A DNA stretch of 64,000 nucleotides, taken from NCBI GenBank assembly GCA_910586225.1, contig CAJUIL010000008.1:60757-124756 (forward strand). Reading direction: 5' to 3'. This document shows positions 60,101 to 64,000 of the stretch, in pieces; position 1 is the first letter of the stretch; the number at the start of each line of letters is the position of its first letter. Origin of the DNA: an uncultured Eubacterium sp. Lineage in GTDB: Bacteria > Bacillota > Clostridia > Lachnospirales > Lachnospiraceae. The notes beneath the pieces are model-generated. The model had not been told where the DNA came from. It worked only from the letters and a program-made list of their open reading frames with translations, and ran no database searches. The position numbers were made by a program, and so were the translations under genes.

Positions 60101-60286
60101 AAAGTTTTTTCGAACCAAATTCAGATCCTGCAAGTTCCAATCATATGTTATATTCAAAATATACATTGCAATCTTTTCCCAAAGCTTATTTATATCATAC
60201 ATTGATCGTTCATTATCTGATATTATTCTTTTTTCTGATTGATACAACAAATGACTAAGATTTTCCAGATTGTCCAAATTGATCAT
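57170..60286 (-). CDS. SMEK-STAND-TPR protein (candidate anti-phage sensor/effector)
   Basis: 1038 residues. N-terminal ~170: SMEK-like domain with SMYDINKLWEKIAMYILN and GIDLGDRERHIGVQVTKDSS, where the D and QVT pattern resembles a PD-(D/E)XK nuclease core. Middle: STAND/NB-ARC-type ATPase with Walker A LWGMPGIGKTELAAEW, Walker B DAVIIIDNFDDEEH, and sensor KFLFTTRFEV. C-terminal ~450 residues: about ten TPR units (for example DLYSDIGNTYTNLKEFENSI, AAAYQDVGNTYRLTQDFDKA). The order effector-NTPase-repeat sensor is that of STAND defence proteins. AT-rich, in an island with transposase remnants. AAGAAGGGAT precedes the ATG. Target and trigger unknown. Confidence 0.85.
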   Translation of the reverse strand: MINLDNLENLSHLLYQSEKRIISDNERSMYDINKLWEKIAMYILNITYDWNLQDLNLVRKNFPGIDLGDRERHIGVQVTKDSSINKINTTFKKLKENHIDGRPISEDYYNIYFFILGKKQETYPKQFDIKENFVFTQDWIIDFEDYKNIFCSLDDEKQETILKILNRELCKKPKYQLNATPNANCDFIIGSRCHEMEEIDREFEKSNQVFLWGMPGIGKTELAAEWGRQKENAYLVHYKKSIMETVLDMDFGNIHYVPSKKGMTDQQKKEEEFQQRLDILSEYYRDAVIIIDNFDDEEHKLTLAQMQNCPDYKALIRLKNKFLFTTRFEVRKSAVHVKEMDMKSLLELIKQNYDLFKEEDQDVLQVEGIQEGEYDEIFKKLIQIVDLHTLTVDLMSKTLYESYGRITPERLLKIFEENELNHANMPMVPAYHNSQDSDYDFKECRMYEHLKLIFDLAELGEPHKNVMRHAVLLPMEGMPMILFRDCHTKEEQDALETKILHRSWLRLNRTHTIISIHAVIRKVCRIELQPDDDNCSQFLFMLRKSEKADYKNQELIKPIADIMGNAAEYLPDKEGIWNRTAGNEYRFLGNYRKAVEYLRKAIEKHLQEDMDLADLYSDIGNTYTNLKEFENSIFYHEKSLAICGNIKEINYQKLAKRYNDLGLAYSYRAEREKSDVWFQKAIECYKVALKINEEAGDDRSLYVSNIYNNIGNTYSNIGKIWHQSSNYGSALEYHRKALEIRETMNKEIPMYIARSYKNIGNDHANLKDNVKALQYRKKALDKYKNILHGEHPELAAAYQDVGNTYRLTQDFDKALEYYFKAERIWKKNLPQNDIELAKCEEAIGMIYFERSRIEENEKPQKAQEDYNEAIAYCKSALNGYEKYSKLFGRQIKRCKGKIGEIYLKFDKREDAIKFFKEKVSIQPQNATKKSKRLLKEYHRLGEVSKKEKNFTDALACYIEILEIRESYFSKEYRNLMETNFEIACIYRDLRKPQMAMSYLEKALQICETYFLDDRKYLHRLHKTMEITNGELKKLSRQS

Positions 60287-60729
60287 ATCCCTTCTTAACG
60301 CTTCTCTAAAAACAGTTAATTACAATTTTAATATATCAATTCTAAAACGAAATTACAATAGATTTTAAAAATTTTCAATGCTGCGTCCATACATATTATA
60401 AGATCCATTCCCTGAAATCGGACATCTAAAAAACAGGGTCCACCACCCTCTGTGATGAATCCCGCCATAGCCAACTGCACCGCTGTCATATATTTCAGAA
60501 GTCTGCATCTTTAAATAAATAACCATGGTTTTAATAAAGTTCCGGAACACTTGTCTCTGCAAAAAGTAAGTGCTCTGGAACTTTCTCTTTCTATATGCTG
60601 ATGTCATTATATCGGTTAATTCTGTGACACTCAATCAAATTTATTAGACGTCAGAATAAACAGGCAGCAACACCACATGGTGCGGTGCTTGGTTTATGGT
60701 TGCATTTATAATCCAGAGGGGCGGCAACT

Positions 60730-61590
60730 TTATATTGTCGCCCTCTGATTGTCTTTAGCGTTTGACTGCTTTTTTTCTGCAACAAGTAAACTATGATAAA
60801 AATAATTTGTATACTTGATATTTTTTTGAGCGCAATAACTATCTATATCAGCGGATAATTGTTTCCAATATTCCATGTTCTTATTGTTATATATGTCTTT
60901 ATAACCACTTAAATATTGTGGGTATTTTTCAGAAACGTATTGAAAAATATCCTGTTTGTAATTCCCACGAAGATTCAAATTCTCGAACCAATATTCACAT
61001 ACAAACGCTGCTGTTGCTTCAATGATTTTCTTAAAATCTGTTATATACGGAAATATGGGTGACATAAATAAAACTGTATAAATACCCTGTTTATGTAATT
61101 CCTTTAATGCTGTAATCCGCTGTGTAATGCTGCTGGCGTTATCCATATCACTTTGAAAATCGTTATCTAAAGTGTTAATAGAAATTGCAACTACTAAATT
61201 TTTCAGCTCTGTTAATATATCAATATCTCTTAGTATCAAATCAGACTTTGTGGAAATAGTAATCAAACAATCCGCTTTCTTTAGCTGCTTTAAAACATTT
61301 CTTGTCACTTGATATTTTGCTTCAAAAGGATTATAACAATCCGTTACAGAAGAAATAAATACAGATTTTTGATACAGCTTTTTTACACTAATTGTTTTAT
61401 CACAACGCTTTATATCTATAAAATTTCCCCATTCTTCTGTATGTCCTGTAAATCGTTTCATAAAACGGGCATAGCAGTATTTGCAGGCGTGAGGGCAGCC
61501 AACATAAGGATTGATTACATAATCACTGGCTGGTAAATTAGATTTCGTAATCAAGTCTTTTGTAACAATTTCTTTTTCCATCATGCTCAA
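60730..61590 (-). CDS. Radical SAM protein (SPL-like family)
   Basis: 286 residues. The CxxxCxxC cluster motif is in GCPHACKYCYARFMKRF near residue 35. Flanking features: NLPASDYVINPYVGCP, FISSVTDCYNPFEAKY, CLITISTKSDLILRD, LVVAISINTLDN and TVLFMSPIFPYITD. The layout fits the SPL/Rv2578c-type radical SAM proteins of unknown reaction, not spore photoproduct lyase proper. TTG at 61590 with GGAGGTGAT is the better start; ATG at 61584 is the alternative. An inverted repeat (around 60716-60740) overlaps the stop codon. Confidence 0.85.
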   Translation of the reverse strand: MSMMEKEIVTKDLITKSNLPASDYVINPYVGCPHACKYCYARFMKRFTGHTEEWGNFIDIKRCDKTISVKKLYQKSVFISSVTDCYNPFEAKYQVTRNVLKQLKKADCLITISTKSDLILRDIDILTELKNLVVAISINTLDNDFQSDMDNASSITQRITALKELHKQGIYTVLFMSPIFPYITDFKKIIEATAAFVCEYWFENLNLRGNYKQDIFQYVSEKYPQYLSGYKDIYNNKNMEYWKQLSADIDSYCAQKNIKYTNYFYHSLLVAEKKQSNAKDNQRATI

Positions 61591-61786
61591 GATAAATCAC
61601 CTCCATAAAACAAGCAGAAATATATATTTTATACGACTTTACAACTTTTATAGATAATACTCTTGCCGTTGGATTATCTGTTTTAAGGCATTTGATTTTA
61701 TACTTGTTTCGACATTTTCCACGAAAATAGCATAAAATACCGCCGGATTTGTCCCCTGAGAGCAAACCTAAATTCCTGCATACTTT

Positions 61787-61945
61787 CTACACAGTATTTT
61801 GAAATGTCTCATCCTGATATGGCAGCAGCTTCATTGCACAGTATGAGATATTAATCAGATTGACCAGCAATTCAATCCCTTTGCGGCTGCGCACTATATG
61901 GCTGCATAATGACCAGAAAGTTTTCTGTTCGTAGTAACTGACTTT
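61787..61945 (-). pseudogene. Transposase C-terminal fragment
   Basis: The minus-strand frame reads YKVSYYEQKTFWSLCSHIV, then RSRKGIELLVNLINISYCAM and KLLPYQDETFQNTV before a stop. This resembles the end of a DDE transposase, the part after the last catalytic Glu. No start, catalytic triad or terminal repeats are found. A stop lies upstream in frame. Confidence 0.6.
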
Positions 61946-62310
61946 ATATTGGCCTTATACCGACATTTTTTTAATGGGGATATTTTAAAAAATTGCTTAC
62001 AATAATGTGTAATATAATATTTTTGTCGGCATTAAATTTTAAAACATATAATGATCAAATTGAACTAATATGTTTTCTAAAATTTAGAACATTGTGATCT
62101 GATATTTTGATTTTACAGAGATTATTATACATCTGAAATTTAAGCATATATGTTTTAAAGAAAAACTACGATTTAAAGTTATATAACACACTGACATATC
62201 AGGGTGTCACATTACGAAAACAAAAAAGTTCTAGCCATTGGAATAGCCAGCCGATAAAAATCTCTACGGCTGACTATTTTATACTTAAAATCACATTGAC
62301 TTAAGCATCC

Positions 62311-62787
62311 TTACGTTAGTTTCTCTAAATCTGGATAAAAAACATAATCTCTCGCTGATAGAACGGTTTCTTTCCACGTAGCAAATTTCTCATAATCTTT
62401 TATATCTGTTTCAGATGATAATACCATCTGGGCAATCCTTTCATGTGTAACACTTCCAAACATTATCTTATTATTTTTAAAAAAACAAAGATCCTCTACC
62501 CCTTTTGTGTATGTTGGAAATAGACAATCAAAATATTTTACAAGTCCTCCTAACAAAGATGGAGTTGAACGGTACAGCATAATGGCTAGGGGAGTTTCGT
62601 ATGTTTCATAGCAATACCATGAATACGTCTCAAATGATTTATACATATAATCTTTGAGTTCAACAATGCTCTTATCCTCTTCAGATATTGTCACCGAAAA
62701 ATATGTGGAATTCTTTAAACAATAGAGTAAAAAACATTTAAATAATTCCCCACTAATATTATCATCTAATAACGAGTAAACTAACAT
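62311..62787 (-). CDS. Orphan protein of the AT-rich island
   Basis: 158 residues with a strong GAGGAGG ribosome site before the ATG. Acidic, rich in Tyr/Phe/Cys (YSWYCYETYETPLAIMLY, FDCLFPTYTKGVEDLCFF), without signal peptide or clear membrane helix. Not matched to any family I know. Size and composition resemble immunity or antitoxin-type proteins, but no partner gene is adjacent. Flanked by transposase remnants, so likely acquired. Confidence 0.6.
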   Translation of the reverse strand: MLVYSLLDDNISGELFKCFLLYCLKNSTYFSVTISEEDKSIVELKDYMYKSFETYSWYCYETYETPLAIMLYRSTPSLLGGLVKYFDCLFPTYTKGVEDLCFFKNNKIMFGSVTHERIAQMVLSSETDIKDYEKFATWKETVLSARDYVFYPDLEKLT

Positions 62788-63106
62788 ATTATCCTCCTCT
62801 TTGTTACAAAAACATTAGGTGTTAGTCAATGATCGAATTGATTACAGTGTTTGGTCGCATCGAAACTCCGTTTTTATGGCATTTAGAAATTGTAACAGAA
62901 CTCTGTTTGACTCATACCAAACATTATATTAATCCAAATACCAGATATGTGTATCATACTTCACAGAACCATTTTTTGCATGAATATGATTCCAATAACC
63001 ACGGTAAACGCAGGCTTTATAAACTTTTTGTAAATTTGGTGATATCAGTTTTACCATTAAAACTATACATAAAGATATGATTGATAAATTATTTTGCGTA
63101 TAACAA

Positions 63107-63273
63107 CTAGTGTGGTGACCCGTTGGTATTTATGGTAAGCGTGCTGCATATTTTGTCACTCTGCAAGGCGGATTTTCGACGGCGTAGTGGTTCCTACGGC
63201 TAGAAAATCCAACGCGGCAGATGGCGAAATAGGCAGTGCGATTGCCATAAATACCAGCGGGTCACCACACTAG
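63107..63273. repeat. 167-bp palindromic element
   Basis: CTAGTGTGGTGACCCG with TGGTATTTATGG at the left is mirrored by CCATAAATACCA and CGGGTCACCACACTAG at the right, about 28 bp nearly perfect. The interior is also partly self-complementary (GGATTTTC / GAAAATCC around a CGGCGTAG-GGTTCCTACGGC centre). The DNA or RNA could fold into one long hairpin. No coding frame. Confidence 0.8.
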
Positions 63274-63312
63274 ACATGGGATTCTGCCATACGATAAACG
63301 ATATAGTTAATT

Positions 63313-63549
63313 TTAATCCTCTGTTTTTTTGCTGTCAATCCCCATCTTACAGCTTTTTTCCTGTTTCAGCAGATTTACTCCTATATGCCGTGCCATATTC
63401 ATGTTTTCAGCTGCATTTCCAGCCCTGATCCGGCTTTCATCCTCGCGGAACGCGATATCAAGCACCCAGTGCAGGCTGTTTCCGATCCCCAAGTGTGCCC
63501 TTACACTTTCCCCCTTTAATTCCTCCGTATCGCACTCATTTATATGCAA
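63313..63549 (-). pseudogene. ISAs1-family transposase fragment
   Basis: The 78-residue frame has VRAHLGIGNSLHWVLDIAF, REDESRIRAGNAAENMNMA and RHIGVNLLKQEKS. This is the C-terminal catalytic region of ISAs1-type transposases, where H-x-IENSLHW carries the catalytic Glu. Here the expected Glu (IEN) has become Gly (IGN). The rest of the gene is missing. Confidence 0.8.
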
Positions 63550-63589
63550 TAGTTTTTTACTATTTTTTCATCGGCTTTCCGAGACTACT

Positions 63590-64000
63590 CTACAGCTTTT
63601 TCACAAACAGACAACGGATTGCATTCAGCACCGCAAGAATCATAACGCCCACATCTGCGAAAATCGCCAGATACATATTTGCAATTCCCACAGCCCCTAA
63701 TGCAAGGCAGGCGAATTTCACAACAAGCGCCATTGTAATATTCTGATAAACAATCCGCAGACACTTTCTTGAAATCTTGATTGCTTTTGCAATCTTAATC
63801 GGATCATCATCCATCAATACAATATCCGCCGCTTCGATTGCCGCATCGGAACCCATTGCCCCCATAGCGATACCAATATCCGCTCTGGAAAGAACCGGGG
63901 CGTCATTGATACCGTCACCCACAAATGCCAGCTTTGCCTTGCCCGGCTTCACCCGCAGAAGTTCTTCCACTTTTTCAACCTTATCTGCTGGCAGAAGTTC
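63590..64000 (-). CDS. Heavy-metal P-type ATPase, C-terminal part (start outside window)
   Basis: The visible 136 residues hold the P-domain hinge AFVGDGINDAPVLSRADIGIAMGAMGSDAA (seen as GDGINDAP), ADIVLMDDDPIKIAKAIKIS and the last two membrane helices (TMALVVKFACLALG, MYLAIFADVGVMILAVLNAI). This matches P1B ATPases such as CadA/ZntA that export Cd, Zn or Pb. The rest lies beyond 64000. Metal specificity cannot be judged from this end. Confidence 0.9.
   Translation of the reverse strand, partial: ELLPADKVEKVEELLRVKPGKAKLAFVGDGINDAPVLSRADIGIAMGAMGSDAAIEAADIVLMDDDPIKIAKAIKISRKCLRIVYQNITMALVVKFACLALGAVGIANMYLAIFADVGVMILAVLNAIRCLFVKKL

Noticed and set aside
60365..60634. 89-residue minus-strand frame between the radical SAM and STAND genes
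   Set aside because: Weak start context and no motif; treated as non-coding. The 60287-60729 gap otherwise shows only AT-rich DNA and small hairpins.
62829..63080. 83-residue plus-strand frame
   Set aside because: No ribosome site and no family-like features; located among transposon remnants.
1..64000. CRISPR arrays, tRNA and rRNA genes
   Set aside because: No regularly spaced repeats, cloverleaf sequences or rRNA segments were recognised by eye; a dedicated scan could still find an overlooked tRNA.

Overview
The window looks like the chromosome of a spore-forming, anaerobic Clostridia member, most probably a Lachnospiraceae gut bacterium. The evidence is a low-to-mid GC content, strong AGGAGG ribosome sites, the sporulation pair spoIIGA-sigE attached to the cell-division cluster, a Spo0E-like gene, HrcA/CIRCE control of groESL, and many Lachnospiraceae-type families (EFR1 ferredoxin, DUF1540, DUF4869, AAA/PD-(D/E)XK proteins, NCS2 plus xanthine dehydrogenases). 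The genus cannot be fixed from sequence reading alone.

Layout. (1) 1-3.9 kb, minus: a beta-CASP metallo-hydrolase cut by the window edge, a shortened AAA-ATPase-like gene, then sigE and spoIIGA behind a Spo0A-type promoter. (2) 4.2-15.8 kb, minus: a dcw cluster read mraZ-rsmH-ftsL-PBP-PBP-mraY-murD-ftsW-ftsQ-ftsZ. It starts with a clear MraZ operator, has its own promoters before mraY and ftsZ, and lacks murE, murF, murG and ftsA. (3) 16-23 kb, minus: Spo0E-like, zinc phospholipase C-like, DUF1540, thrS, a chemoreceptor, a VOC enzyme and a SEC-C protein. (4) 23.4-26.2 kb, plus: a polar amino-acid ABC importer, preceded by a likely small RNA on the opposite strand. (5) 26.3-33.1 kb, minus: AAA/PD-(D/E)XK protein, HAD phosphatase, purA, DegV, groEL, groES. 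(6) 33.4-39.8 kb: a small gene with a divergent XRE regulator, a three-gene DUF4869/P-loop module, alaS, and an EFR1 ferredoxin. (7) 39.9-41.0 kb: eroded DNA. (8) 41.4-52.7 kb: purine hydroxylase locus. A Crp/Fnr regulator, a three-subunit xanthine dehydrogenase and a xanthine permease run on the plus strand. A selenium-dependent xanthine dehydrogenase, a four-cluster ferredoxin, YqeB and a MocA-YqeC fusion converge on them from the minus strand. (9) 53-57 kb: XRE regulator, two Uma2-type genes flanking a GDP-mannose dehydratase/reductase pair. (10) 57-64 kb: an AT-rich accessory island with a large SMEK-STAND-TPR protein resembling anti-phage sensors, a radical SAM protein, two transposase remnants, an orphan gene, a 167-bp palindrome, and the end of a heavy-metal P-type ATPase.

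Most notable signals: a 134-bp non-autonomous element present as two intact copies, each with a perfect 8-bp target duplication and GTAA termini (IS66-like), plus a truncated copy and a possible palindrome derivative; the SMEK-STAND-TPR gene; the DUF4869 cassette; a candidate C-rich-loop small RNA; a hidden Spo0E-like gene with tandem Spo0A boxes; and a hairpin that buries the ribosome site of the SpoVD-like penicillin-binding protein.

No tRNA, rRNA, CRISPR array or T-box leader was recognised by eye. All family calls are from recognition of motifs, not from database searches.
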